A DNA stretch of 64,000 nt from Zea mays. Taxonomy: Eukaryota; Streptophyta; Magnoliopsida; Poales; Poaceae. The notes under the pieces are model-generated. The model had not been told where the DNA came from, did not search any database, and saw nothing but the letters and a program-made list of their open reading frames with translations. Positions within the stretch are counted from its first letter, which is position 1. Each line of letters begins with the position of its first letter. The position numbers and the translations under genes are program-made. The stretch is taken from contig NC_050101.1 in assembly GCF_902167145.1 (NCBI RefSeq), forward strand, positions 176,696,428 to 176,760,427, in the 5' to 3' direction. Of the stretch, positions 46,081 to 58,300 are shown piece by piece.

Positions 46081-46379
46081 ACTAACAGGCTGTCCAAAAA
46101 GGGACAATTCCGGACCAATACGAGTCATATGTGTATCGTGTGACTCGTGCCGATTCGAATGGGCGACACATAGGTTTCACAACACTACGTCAATTTTGCA
46201 AAAATATTACTAACACGCAACAAACAAGAGACTAACATAATTAAATTATATGCACCACCTAGCTTATTAAGTTAATTAACCCTATTAACATAACTTTCTA
46301 CGGTTTAAAAACAATTAACTCTCGAAAGTTAGTACATTTAATATAAAAAAATATAATACAAACACTCAGAAGTAGTTAC

Positions 46380-46790
46380 CTGAAGCGACGAAACGTGACG
46401 CGATGGCGGTGACTGGCGGAGCCGGGCCGGGCGAGTAGCGGGTGGGGCGGACCGGCGACGGCTGACACGCGTGCCGCGGCGGCTGGTGGAGCCGGGCGGG
46501 CGAGCAGGAGACGATGGGATGTGGGGCGGCTGAGCAGCCGGCGGCGGGGAGGCGGCCGAGCAGACGGACGCGCGGGCGCGTGGGATGGGCGAGCAGCAGG
46601 CGGGCGCGCGGGGCGAGCGCAGCAGGCGGTGGAGCGCGGCGGCGAGCCGTCTGCTGCTCCGGCGAGCGGCGGCGCGTTCCGGCGAGAGGCCCTGGCGGTG
46701 GAGCGCGGACGACAATGGAGAGACGACAGACGCTGGTAAATGGGAGACGGACAGAGACGAGCGCGCGTCGTTAGCCTAAAAAACTTAACT
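46380..46790 (-). other. GC-rich first-exon-like segment of the CACTA element
   Basis: A ~400-bp block of much higher GC than the rest of the element. Read on the - strand it runs toward CGTCGCTTCAG followed by GTAACTAC (about 46375-46385), a good splice donor, so it may be the 5' exon/leader of the transposase gene. Open frames here (for example 46338-46715, -) are Arg/Ser/Pro-rich and not recognised. Confidence 0.5.
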
Positions 46791-49700
46791 TTCGAGAGGC
46801 CCTGTGCAAAACCGTCGGAAGTTAAGACCTACCCCTACCGGTCAACGCCTGAATATGTAACTTCCGAGAGGCCCTGGGCCAGCCGTCGAAAGTTAGGTTA
46901 ACTTCCGAGAGGCCCTGGGCCAGCCGTCGGAAGTTAAGGTAACTTCCGAGAGGCCCTAGTCGCCTCTCGGAAATTATTATTGTCCTACGGTTTTGAAAAA
47001 ACCCGTAGGAAGTTATTGGCCTCTCGGAAATTGCTTATTTTGGTGTAGTGATTATCAAGTTAAAGGCAAAATTTTCTGACCATCAAATTCAAACAATATG
47101 GATGGACAATGCTGCTGAATTTAGATATCAGACATTTAATGATTATTGTATGGCACTGGATGTTCAAGTTCAACACTCGGTACCATATGTCCATACCCAG
47201 AATGATTTGGTTGAGTCACTAATCAATAAGATTAAACTTATTGCAAGACCATTGTCAATGAATTGCAAATTGCATTCGTCATGTTGGGGTCACGCAGTTC
47301 TGCACGTTGCCGATCTTATCCAACTACGACCTACTGCATATCATACTACTTCCCCAATACAAATGATACATGAAAATCCTCCAAGTATTTATCATTTGCA
47401 TAAATTTGGATGTTGTGTATACATCCCAATCTCACCACCTCAAAGAACAGCCATTAGCCCACACAGAAACTGGGGATCTATGTGGGATTTCAATCTACAT
47501 CGATCATTAAGTACTTAGAACGACCTGATTTGCTGATTCTATTTTTTGATGAGGAACATTTCCTAGCATTAGGGGAGACTTTAAGTACCAAAAGGAATGC
47601 AGTGAAATAAATTGGAATACTCAATGTGTTCTAGGTACTGATCCATGTACCACAGAAATTGAACTGGAAGTTCAGAATATTATACATTTGTAGAGACTTG
47701 CAAATGAACTATCAGATGCATTCACTAATTATAAAGGTGTCACTAAATCCTTCATTACTGCTAAGAATACACCAGAAAGAGTGTAAGTACTGAATAAAAC
47801 CACTCAACTCCAAGAGAGGAGAAGTACGGTGACTAAGCGCTATTTTGTTGCTAAGAAGCAAAGAAAACTAGTGAATGCAGACATACACCTAGAGGATACA
47901 CTATAACAAGTGGATTGTGATGATCCGCGACTTAGCTCAGATGTGCACATTGCCGAGGCTGGAACATCGGAAAACCCTGGACACATCAATTTGGGAAATC
48001 CTGATGAATTCTTAAAGGGAGATGAAATTGCCACCAACTATGTTGAAACTGGTGAAACCTATGATAGAAAAGCTATCATTGTTGACATATATTTCTCCGA
48101 GAAAATTGCTGAAGACCTTCAGAATGATATAGATCCTAAGACCATGGTAGAGTGCACGGTGCGCTCGGATTGGATCAAGCGGAAGGAAGCAATTGAAGTG
48201 GATTTAGCCTCGCTTTACAAAAGAGAAGTTTTCCCGGCTATAATGTCTACACCATGGTATCTTCCCTATGGGATACGAGTGGGTTTTCATTCGGAAACGA
48301 AATGAAAATGGTGAGGTAGTGAGATATAAAGCAAGGCAAGTTGCACAAGGGTTTACACAAAGACCTGGCGTTGATTTCAACAAAACTTATTCACCAATTA
48401 TGAGTGCAATAACATTATGATATTTAATATATTTGGCGGTATAAAATCGTTTATTTATGCAGTTGATGGACGTAGTGATCGCATATCTCTATAGGTCACT
48501 GGATTATGATATATGCATGAAAGTTCTAGACGGAATAGATGTACCAAAACCAAAGGCAAAACACAACATGTATTGTGTAAAGTTGAAAAAAGTCATTATA
48601 TGGCTTAAAATAATCGAGCAGAATGTGGTACAACCGATTGAGTGAATTCCTTTTACATAAGGGATACACAAAAAATGATGATTGCCCGTGTGTTTTCATC
48701 AAAAGATCCAAAGTGAGATATTGTGTCATATCAGTTTATGTTGATGATCTTAACATCATAGGAAATAAACTTGATATTGATGAAGCGCGTTATCATTTGA
48801 CGACATAATTTGAGATGAAGGATTTGGGTAAAACCAAATTTTGCTTAGGTTTTCAACTTGAGCATTTACCTTCTAGAATCCTTATACATCATAGTACGTA
48901 TACTCAAAAGATATTGGAAAAATTCAATATGAATATGTCTTATCCTTCAAAGACTCCTATGGTGGTCAGATCTCTAGACTTAGAGAAAGATCCATTCAGA
49001 CCAAAGGATGATGAAGAGCAGATATTGGGACCAGAGTTCCCATATTTTAGTGTCGTTGGTGCGTTAATGTACCTTGCTAACAATACCCGACCGAATATTG
49101 CTTTTGCAGTAAATTTGCTAGCAAGATACAATTCTACTCCCACTAAACGACATTGGGTTGGAGTTAAGAATATCTTCTCATATCTAAATGGCACAAAGGG
49201 TCTAGGAATATTTTACAAAAGGAATAATGACCCTAGTTTAATTAGGTATACTGATGCTGGCTATTTATCTGATCCCCACAATGGCAGATCACAAACAAGA
49301 TTCGTCTTTTTACAAGGTGGAACTGCCATTTCGTGGAAGTATTCTAAAAAGACTTTGTTGACCACGTCCACTAACCATTCTAAGATAACTGCATTATTTA
49401 AAGCATCACGTGAGTGTGTATGGCTTCGTAGAATGGTGAACCATATACTCACAACATGTGGTATTGGTTTAGTTGAATCACCAACTATTATCTATGTGAA
49501 TAATTCACCTTGTGTTGTTCGGATGGAAACATGGTATACCAAGAGAAACATTAATAATCATATTGCTCCTAAATTGTTGTATCCTCATGAGCTTCAGGAA
49601 AATGGAGATATAAACATCTTGTAGACAAAGTCTTGTGATAATCTTGCTGATTTCTTCACAAAATCTCTAACATACTCCACGTTTTAGAAATGTGTGGGAG

Positions 49701-50073
49701 GGAATTGGTATGAGAAGACTTAAAGGCTTGCAAGGATCAGGGGGAGTTATTCTCCGTGATGTTTAACCTATTTGAACCATCGTATTACACTCTTTTCTTT
49801 GTATGAGTTTTGCCTTGCTGAGGTTTTCCCATCCAAAGTTTTAACGAGGTAATATCAACTAACCTATATGTTTCATCATTTACTTTCCCCATAGTGGTTT
49901 TTAGGAATGATGTTTATAGACATATTTTCTTTTGAAAGTCGGTGTGAGTTTTACACATGATCCAAAAGCATGGTGTACTACTTAATTTTCCCACAGGGGT
50001 TTTTAAGGAGCATAATATCTTGGGAGAACAACTGAACGATGATCAAGTGAAATTGGAATTGATCAAGGGGGAG

Positions 50074-50240
50074 TGTTACAAAATATTACATGTGCTCAAT
50101 TCCCTAATGGGTGCGACGGTTATCCTGCCAAGGGACACACCTTTTCACCACACCCCTACACTTTGTATATAAATGTAACAACACAGGAATACAAGAATGA
50201 CTGTCACTTTCTCCCAAACATGTTTCCACTGTCTACAACA
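50074..50240 (+). repeat. 3' LTR of element C (167 bp)
   Basis: Follows the purine tract CAAGGGGGAG (50064-50073). TGTTAC...TACAACA, with TATATAAATG near 50166 as probable TATA box. Matches the two halves of the 5' LTR. Confidence 0.88.
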
Positions 50241-50565
50241 GTCTGGACGAAAGCTTGGAGGGTGTTAGGCTGTTGGCCACCTATGCAAGCCTTGACGCAC
50301 TGTTGTCGATGTCGTGTGCCGTGTTGGTGTTGGCAAGTCACACACGTAACTTGTTGTTCGGGTTTTTGAGGAACCGAATAGATCAAATCGATTTTTTCGG
50401 TCTATTTAGGTTCGGTTCCTATAATTTTGGGTTCGGTTCTTATTATCTGGAACCTGAATTTTTTAGAACCCGAATACACCGAACCGAATAACCCGAATGC
50501 CCAGCCCTAGATACAGATGTGCAAGACAGGCTCACACTATAATAGTTTTAATAGAGCAACACTAA
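50241..50565. other. Flank of element C with GGTTCGG repeats
   Basis: Contains TTCGG(T/G)T-type repeats (about 50390-50490) ending in AATGCCCAGCCCTAG (50497-50511). The phrase AGGGCTGGGCA (read inverted) is often an end of hAT-type elements, but only one end is visible. No gene. Confidence 0.4.
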
Positions 50566-51312
50566 GGGTGTGTTTGGTTGAAGAGTCAACTAGAATGAAA
50601 CAGCTCCATTGTAGTTTTTAAGAATATAGTTGTTCTACTCTACGTTCGGTAAGCAGAACAGAGTCACACCATTTTTTGTTTGGTTGAAGTGTAGAATAGA
50701 GTGGAGCCGCTCTATTCTTTATTTGGTTGGAGATCTATATGAGTGTAGAGAGGAGAAGAGCGTTCGCAAGTCGCATCCGGTCGTTTTTAGAGGAGCAGGA
50801 GCATTCCAACTATTTTTGGTAAATTTCCATATGGAACTCTAAAAATCGCTCCACTCTTCTTTTGTTGGAAACCAAACGTCTAGAAAATAGAAATGAAGCC
50901 ATCCCATTCTTCTCCACCCCTCAACCAAACACACCCTAAGAGTCAACTAGAATGGAGCGGCCCAATTCCAGTTTTTGATAATAGAGCTTTTATATTCCGC
51001 GTTTGGGAAACAGAACAGAGCCGCTCCATTTTTTTGTTTGGTTGAAGAGTAGAATAGAGCAGAGTCGTTCTGTTCTCTGTTTAGTTGGAGAGCCATATGA
51101 GTGTAGAAGGTAGGAGAGGGAGGAGAGCGCTCACGTTCGAGAGAGCGCTCGCATCCGATCATTTTTGTGAGCGGGAGCATTCTAACTATTTATGGTAAAT
51201 TTTCATATGGAGACTCCAGGAGTCATTCTGCTCCTCTTTTGTTGTAAACCAAACATCAAAAAATAGGAATGAAGCCACTCCATTATTCTCCACTGCTCAA
51301 CTAAACACACCC
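50566..51312. mobile_element. Two tandem Tourist-like MITEs sharing one terminus
   Basis: Copy 1, 50566-50936: GGGTGTGTTTGGTTG ... CAACCAAACACACCC with TAA on both sides (50563-50565, 50937-50939). Copy 2, about 50937-51312, repeats the same interior (AGTCAACTAGAATG ... GAATGAAGCCA ... CACACCC) and ends at TAA 51313-51315, but lacks its own left terminus. Confidence 0.82.
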
Positions 51313-51687
51313 TAAGATAATAAGGTGAACCAAGCTAGCTTTTATCTTGACGAGCCAAACTCGCTCCAATTCGAGTTCTAAGGTTGTCTCTAACAACTCT
51401 TTTGTCTTATCCCATATTTTAAACTTTACCATGCAAACTATGTCAAATAATATCATCTACAATGACATGTCCTCTATTTTAGGTTGTCTTCGATGGACCG
51501 TGTAAAACATGGAACGTGACACTGTAGATGACGCTATTTGCATGGAGAAGTTTGAAATAGAGGATGATAAAGAGGATTGGATATAGTAGCTACTGGAGAT
51601 AGACTTAAGTGATGTTTGGTTTCTAGGAACTTTTTTATTGTCTCTATTTTATTTTATTTTATTTTATTTTAGTCTCTAAATTGCTAA
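51313..51687. other. Spacer with a degenerate MITE
   Basis: TAAGGTTGTCTCTAACAAC near 51379 and the inverse of TAAGTCTATCTCCAGTAGC near 51600 look like the ends of a decayed MITE (about 51382-51604). (TTTTA)n at 51645-51672. No gene. Confidence 0.4.
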
Positions 51688-51880
51688 GGGAGTGTTTGAA
51701 TACATTAGAACTAATAATTAGATGGAAAAATCGTTAGTGAAATTAGCTAGCTAACAAATAACTACCTTACTATTAACTAATTTGCCAAAATTAGCTATTA
51801 GCTGAACTATTACCTAGAGTGTTTGTATGTTTCAACTAATTTTAGCCACTAACTATTAGTTCTAGTGCATTTAAACCCCC
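51688..51880. mobile_element. MITE (193 bp)
   Basis: Ends GGGAGTGTTTGAATACATTA and TAGTGCATTTAAACCCCC are inverted, and the pairing extends over ~35 bp. TAA flanks both ends (51685-51687, 51881-51883). Confidence 0.82.
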
Positions 51881-51946
51881 TAAATACAGAAACTAAAATA
51901 AATTGAGCGATTAAAAATTAGCTCATATAAATCAAACACTTAATTA

Positions 51947-52142
51947 GGGGTGTTTAAATGCACTAAAATTAATAGTTAGTTACTAAAATTAGTCAAGACA
52001 TCCAAACAGTCTAACTAATATTTCAACTATCAACTACTTTTAGCAAATTAGATAATAGTTAGCTAGCTATTTACTAGCTAGCTAATTTCACCAGTAATTT
52101 ATAATCAACTAACTATTATTTATAGTGCATTCAAACATCTCC
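51947..52142. mobile_element. Second MITE of the same family (196 bp)
   Basis: GGGGTGTTTAAATGCACTAA ... TAGTGCATTCAAACATCTCC inverted ends, flanked by TTA (51944-51946, 52143-52145). Related to the MITE at 51688. It ends about 250 bp upstream of the BASS4-like start codon. Confidence 0.8.
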
Positions 52143-52390
52143 TTACACTATCCACCGAAAACCGCGTAAATAAGCGAGGATACAATAAACGACACATCCC
52201 AAATGTCTGGCGCAGCCTGCACTCGTCTGCTAGCCATTCGATCTGCCAAACTTGCGATAAGGATCGTTAGATCCCATAATGAACCGTTGGCTGGAGGTCC
52301 CTCGCAGGCCGCTGGCCCGATCCCCACCACTTTTTTGTGGTCACACGCGCCGGCTTCTCCTTCAGTCCTTCTCCCGCTTCCGCTTCCGCG

Positions 52391-55300
52391 ATGGTATCCT
52401 ACCATCCCTCCCTTCTCCGTCCATCCGTCCTCATCGCCCAGGCCAGCGGCATCGGCCGGTGCCCAACACTCAACGCCTTCCTTTCCACCCCCGTCGTCTC
52501 CGCGGTGCCACTTCGCCTGCGGCCTCTGCGCGCCGCCGCCGGTGGAGCAGCCTCGCCGGTAACGTCCAAACCTTGACCCCCTCGCCTCAAGCTACATGCT
52601 ACTCGCTACTCCTAGGGGTATGCTTCTGTCGAGTTGTAAATGCCTGTTTTCTCGGTTGCTCCGCAGGTCAGTGGCGATGGAGGCAAACGCGCTGTTCCGC
52701 CGCCTGCCGCGCTGCTTGTCTTCGCGCGTAGCAACTTCCTCCCGCTTGGTGAGTTACCAGAGTTTGTCTTGGCTGTTTATGTAGGTAATGCGATGCTTGT
52801 CTGCTTTTCCAATAAAATAAAATAAAGTAAAAAAATAAAAAAAAAATAGAGTGACGCTTGTCTCAACTGTACAGTATTTAGGCACAATTGACAATGGTTC
52901 AATGCACTTATTATCTCCAAATCCAAAATAGCCTTTGCATCTGTGTCATTCTGAATTTTGACTATAGAAAGCAGAAACACAGTGTAGTAGCGATAGATAT
53001 GTTTGTTTCTCAAATGCAGAAAATTCTGGTGTAGATCAAGGATGATGTGATGTTAAAAAAATGAAGTTTCTGTATAGAGATCATTTCTGTAATTGGTTTT
53101 CACGATATTGCTATGTAGTTGACAAGATCATGCAAATGTCTCCTGTTTTGAACTTATATGTGGACTGATGCCAAATAGTCTCTAGGTGAGTTGGTTAGGT
53201 GGTCTGAGTAGCACTCAGGTTTTGAGTTTGACTGTATGCGAGCGAATTTCAGGCTAGTGTGTTGGTGGGGCAGGTGTTTTCTCGACCTATGCGAGGACTT
53301 CTTTTTAATATAATGTCCAGTGATTATCTTACCCTCGCAGATTGAGTTTTTTTATATGTGGACTGATTTGGGTCTTCTTAATATAATGCCTAGAGGCTAT
53401 TTTACCTCCGCAGGTTGAGTTTTTTTTAATATGTGGACTGATTTGGGTCTTTCCCATTGTTAAGCTCTCGTTAGTGGGGTGATATTTGGTCTCCTAGATC
53501 CTACTCTTGGATGCCTTGCTCACAAATACTCTCTGTCGAAGTTCAGCACTTTTGGGATATTCATTATGTCAGGTTCGGTTGCTTAACCTATTCATGTGGA
53601 ACCTTGTGCCGTTATTTTCTGTATGCTAATAGCTTCCTATTGGCTTCATAGGACTGACCCTGCGAACGAAGGAGCTTGGTACAGCATTAGAAGCTTGGCC
53701 TGCTGGATTATATGGATTAGTATGACCTTATGTTTATTCTGTGTCTGTCGGACTTGGATGCTCTAATATTTTTTTGATCATAACTGTAAATATGTTGAAT
53801 AAATTACTCACTCCAGTTTTGGACCAAGATATAATTTCCGAAAATTCGGTACCATTGATCTTCTAGCATTTATTTGGCTACCAGGAGTAATAATTGTCTT
53901 TCTGGTTGTTTCTGAAGATGCCAATTCCCTACTTCTATTGGTCATTCAAGCGCCCTCAACAAGTTTGCTAACATCTTATTTTACTGTGTATAATTGCAGG
54001 GATCTGTTTTGCTCTTTACGCCCTTCCTTTCTCAATTTATCATGCAAGTTCAGTTCTCCCCTCGTGAATTTATCACTGGTAAATGGGTCAATATGCTTTT
54101 CTAATGGATTTTTGTTCTCATCCCGCCCTTTCTTATTTCCATTACCTCATATATCTATGCTTGGGTCAAAAGCAAGTTGGGCATGTGAAATCATAGTTGG
54201 GTATTGCCAGAGAAATTCTCCATCGGCTTGAAATTGCACAAGACAATCATCCTCTTACACCTGAGGAGCTTTGGCTTTGTTGTGAAGCTAAAAAACATTG
54301 TTTGGTCGTGGCTTCCCTTGAGCGTACCATAGCCCATCTCCGTTCTCGCATTCGTTTCTTGAAGGACGGGGATGCTAATACCTCACTCTTCCATAGTCAA
54401 GCGAAGTCCAGAAAGCATAAAAACTATATTCCCAAGCTGGTGGTCGATGATCATGTCTACATTTCTCAAGATGAGAAGCAGGAGGTGATGTTTGATTATT
54501 TTGACGGCCTCCTAGGGACAGCCCACCAGCGTTCCTCCATCTTAAATCTGGATTTTTTTTCACCATCGGCATGTTCAGCTTACTGTCCTTGACTTACCTA
54601 TCTTGGAGGAGGAAGTTTGGGCAACAATTAAGTCTCTTCCTAATGATCGTGCCCCTGAACCGGATGGCTATATAGGAAGATTTTATAAAGTATGTTGGAA
54701 CGTTATTAGAGCTGATTTCATGGCAGTCATTCTTACTCTGTGTGGGAAACCCTAACCCCTGAGTGGGGTTGAGAGTTGTATTAATAGACTTGGTAGTTGG
54801 GCCAGGCCCATTACAGTAGGGACGAGAGGGTAAATACACAGGAGACAACAAAAACCCCAACAGGTACTCTAACACCCCCGCAGTCGCAACTCTATCCTGT
54901 ACAGATGTTGAGACTGGACCGAAAGTCTAGGAATACACTCGACACAACCCCTTGGTGAAGATGTCGGCGAACTGCAGCGTTGTGGGGACGCTGAGAACCC
55001 GAACGTCGCCTGCAGCGACACGCTCCCGAACGAAGTACAGGTCGATCTCCATATGCTTCGTGCGCTGATGCTGCACGGGTGTGATATCCTGACCCCTGGG
55101 ATGGGATATCCTGGCCCAAGGCTTAATAGAATTAATAGAGTATCCATACCAACAAGGTGCATCTTCTTTTTCGGAAGCCTACTTCGAAAGAACATCCAAG
55201 TTAAGCGTGCTTGGCTTGGAGCAATTTGGAGTACAATGCTTACCGGCGACAGTGCTCTCTGCGGCAGCGCGGAAGGTTTTTGGCCGAGGGCCGAATGGCC

Positions 55301-58300
55301 CGCAACCTAGCGCAGAGGTGGGTTTGCCTTGTCGACGAGCCAGACGGTCCGCGTCTGGTGGCCGAACAGTCCGCATGCGCAGGGGCGACGGAGTTTGTCA
55401 ACAACACTTAGATCTCGCTCTCGGGATGGACCCCGTAAGGGAGGAGAGATCCTAGGGTTTGTCTTGGGATTGACAGACCACCCATGACACCTCTATACGA
55501 CGTAGAGTCGGAGAGAGGTGAAGATTAGAGGGAGAAAGCTACGTTACTGTCTACTCTTAGGGCAAAAGGTAAAGAACGAAAGATATATTTATTTTTGATC
55601 GATTGTTGGTCATTGCAATCGGCCGTACCCCTTTATATAGGGGGAGGTCTGGATCCATTCTTAGGCGTATCCCAACAGCAACAACAGGTTTAAAGGGATA
55701 AACTCGCGCGGAAAAGGGATTAGTTGCGCCGGATCCGATCTAATCACGGATCGTCCGCGCCTAAGGGCGGACTGTCCACGTGCCAGACCGTCCGGCCATG
55801 CCCAGTGCCACAAATGGTGCTCAACACATGGCATCAACAACCTATGTTTTCCTCATGCTTCCTTAGCCCCCACCAGCAGTTGCCCCCCCCCTTTCAGGCG
55901 CCACCTCCCCTACGCGTCATCCCTCCCCTTCGTCGAACACCTCCTTCGCGCCCCCATCGCACTCCTCTCTAAGCCTGATCGTCGTACTACCTGGATAACC
56001 AGTTTGTCACAGACCAGCGGTAGCCTTCCTGCTTGGCGGTTGGCGCCCACCTTCTACAAGCCTTATTCCTAGGCCAACACCGTCTTTGTTGGGTTGCAGA
56101 CGTCTTCAACCACTTAGACATGTCCATAGAAAGTTGGGGACTGGTCTCAGCCTGCCCCTAGGTGCAGCAAGCGCTTTCTCCCAGGTGGGACCCATCCGGT
56201 CTAGTGGCTGCTAGCTACATCTTCGGGGATCTAGCTCGTCTTCCATTATTGTTGGCAATGGCAACTCCCTTCTTGTTCTTGCCTAGAGCCACTCTCTTCT
56301 TCCAGCTTCATTCTCTGATGACCTCTTTCTCTCCCACCGACAGTATGTCGTTGACCTCCTACAACGGGTGGGCATGGCCAAGTTTCATTCTACATCAACT
56401 CATGTTGACACTCGCGCCAAGTTCTCTTCCACCAGCGGCGTGCCTATTACTAATCTGATTGAGTATTAGAGCCTTGCCAGCACATTGCAATATCTTACAC
56501 TCACTCATCCCGACTTGGCGTATGTTGTCCAGTAGGTCTGTCTCTTTATGCATGATCCCCGTGAGCCCCATCTCGTGTTGATCAAGCGTTTCATTTGGTA
56601 TGTCAAGGGCACGTTGTCCTATGACCTTCACATCGGCACTGGCCCGCTTCAGTTCTTGACTACTTACACACATGCAGACTGGGCTGGCGGTCCGGATTCC
56701 CGGCGTTCTACCTCCGGTTACTATGTCTATCTTGGTGATAATCTCGTCTTTTGGTCCTCAAAATGCCAGACGATTGTCTCTCGCTCCAGTGCCGAGCTAG
56801 AGTACCATGTTGTTTCCCATGTTATCGCCGAGTGCTACTAGTTACAACAACCGCTACAAGAACTTCACATCTCCGTTCCTTCGGCGCAGGGGCGGACATG
56901 TGGGTGGGTCCAGGTGGGCCATGGCACACCCTAAGCCAGGCCCACCAAGATCCTAGCCCCAATGCTTTAGTCTTGAGTATTCACAGGCGAGAGGAGACGA
57001 GAGATGACGTGATGCAGAGGAGACTTGCTGGAGCGCTCGACACACACGTCTTGCCCAGCAGCTAGCATGAGGGGCTTGTCCTCAGCCCGAGTGCTCACTG
57101 GTCAGCAATGACCGACACTCAACTCTCCCTTCTAGCGCAGCAACTTCTAATGCTTAATTTGTAAGGTTTGCATTGCGATTTGTAAACCCTATCTTCTGTA
57201 AATGTGCAATAATTAACCTATGCTGCAATGTTGAATGTAGATATATATTTTGTATTGTTTCAAAAAATTTCTTGATTGAATATAGTGTCAAAAATTCGTA
57301 CTTAATTATTGAATGTTAGACTTTATATCTATTTGCTGAAGTGATTACTGAATTTATATGAAATTATATATGTATTATTGAGAATTCTATATAAAAATTT
57401 GTTGTGGCACACCCTATATAGAAAACCTATGCCCGTCACTGCTTCGTCGACCATTTTGTGTTGTGATAATGTGAGTGATGTATATTTGACAGTCAATCCA
57501 TCACATCACTGTCACATGAAGCATAATGAGGTTTACATACTTCGTCCGCGAGAAGGTCACCTTGGGCCAAGTTCGGGTGATCCACATGTCGTCCTCTCAC
57601 CAATTCACTGACATCATAACCAAGGGCTTTTATGTTCAATTGTTTACTAATTTTCGGTCTAGTCTTTGTGGCCGTGATTCTTCTTCTGCGATTGTAGACG
57701 GGTGTTAGAGATTGTATAGGATAGTATCTAGGCATATCTTTTAGATTTGTAAGTGCCTTGTACTCCAAACCATATATATACACAAGGCCCACATATGTGT
57801 GTGTGTGTGTGTGTGCATGCGTGGTGCGTGCGTGCGTGTGTGTGTGTGTGTGACGCCTAAAGGTGTGGCTCCGCCCTTGACAGATATTACTCTTCTTGGG
57901 GGTGCACGATGCAAAAGCTGGCAATAGAATTGGTGGAATATTCATTGTATTGCATTAGACATCGTGATCTAATTATATAGAATATGTTGGACTAGCACCC
58001 CCACATGGGTAGACAGTGTGATACTATTCCTATTTACTCTAACATCATGTTTAACATATTTTGCATCTTACAGGATTAGCTATATTTTGCTGTATGCCAA
58101 CAACATTATCAAGTGGAGTCATACTAACACAGGTACTACTTGTCCCCAAGTATCTACTAACACTTAATACTACTTTTATGGCTAGCCTGGCATTACAATC
58201 TAATATTTATTTTTTACTACACAGCTTGTTGGTGGTAATTCTGCACTTGCTCTTGCGATGACAGTTGCATCCAATTTACTTGGCATTATAATCGTAAGCA

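Larger units (their letters stand above)
44283..47050 (-). mobile_element. CACTA (En/Spm-type) transposon, non-autonomous
   Basis: 2768 bp with perfect 13-bp termini CACTACACCAAAA / TTTTGGTGTAGTG and 3-bp duplication ATT (44280-44282, 47051-47053). Subterminal regions hold many copies of CTCGGAAGTTA or its inverse (44320-44640 and 46785-47035), the arrangement bound by TnpA-like proteins. The interior carries a truncated transposase (44732-45749, -), an inverted repeat and a GC-rich segment. Inserted in the integrase of element C. Confidence 0.95.
41037..49690 (+). pseudogene. Gag-pol of element C, decayed and split
   Basis: Starts MATKEFEELSLDGHNYPTWASD, a copia gag beginning, with a frameshift near 41130. 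A zinc knuckle CHKCGSEGHFARNC (about 41788-41830) is cut off by solo LTR D, and the frame resumes at 43066. The protease motif reads LVDSCTTN (about 43650), with Cys where Gly is normal. The integrase start (about 44150-44282) is split by the CACTA element and continues at 47051 (WMDNAAEF, TQNDLVESL). RT keeps YVDD near 48738; RNase H runs to about 49690 (NLADFFTKSL). Many stops and shifts make it non-functional. Confidence 0.88.
19764..50240 (+). mobile_element. Old copia element C, host of a 30-kb nest
   Basis: Short LTRs match at both ends: TGTTACAAAATATTACATGT at 19764 and 50074, TTCCACTG...TACAACA at 20771 and 50240. A CAAGGGGGAG purine tract precedes the 3' LTR. Between them run a decayed copia gag and pol on the + strand, split by element A (20921-39324), solo LTR D (41833-43060) and a CACTA element (44283-47050). 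Removing these rejoins the coding blocks in copia order. The flanks GTAGT and GTCTG do not form a clean 5-bp duplication, so an edge may be rearranged. The sequence after the 5' LTR (TTTTATCAGCACG) is not the usual initiator-Met primer site. Confidence 0.85.

Noticed and set aside
46338..46715. 125-codon antisense frame in the CACTA element
   Set aside because: Arg/Ser/Pro-rich and GC-driven; more likely a leader exon than a protein.
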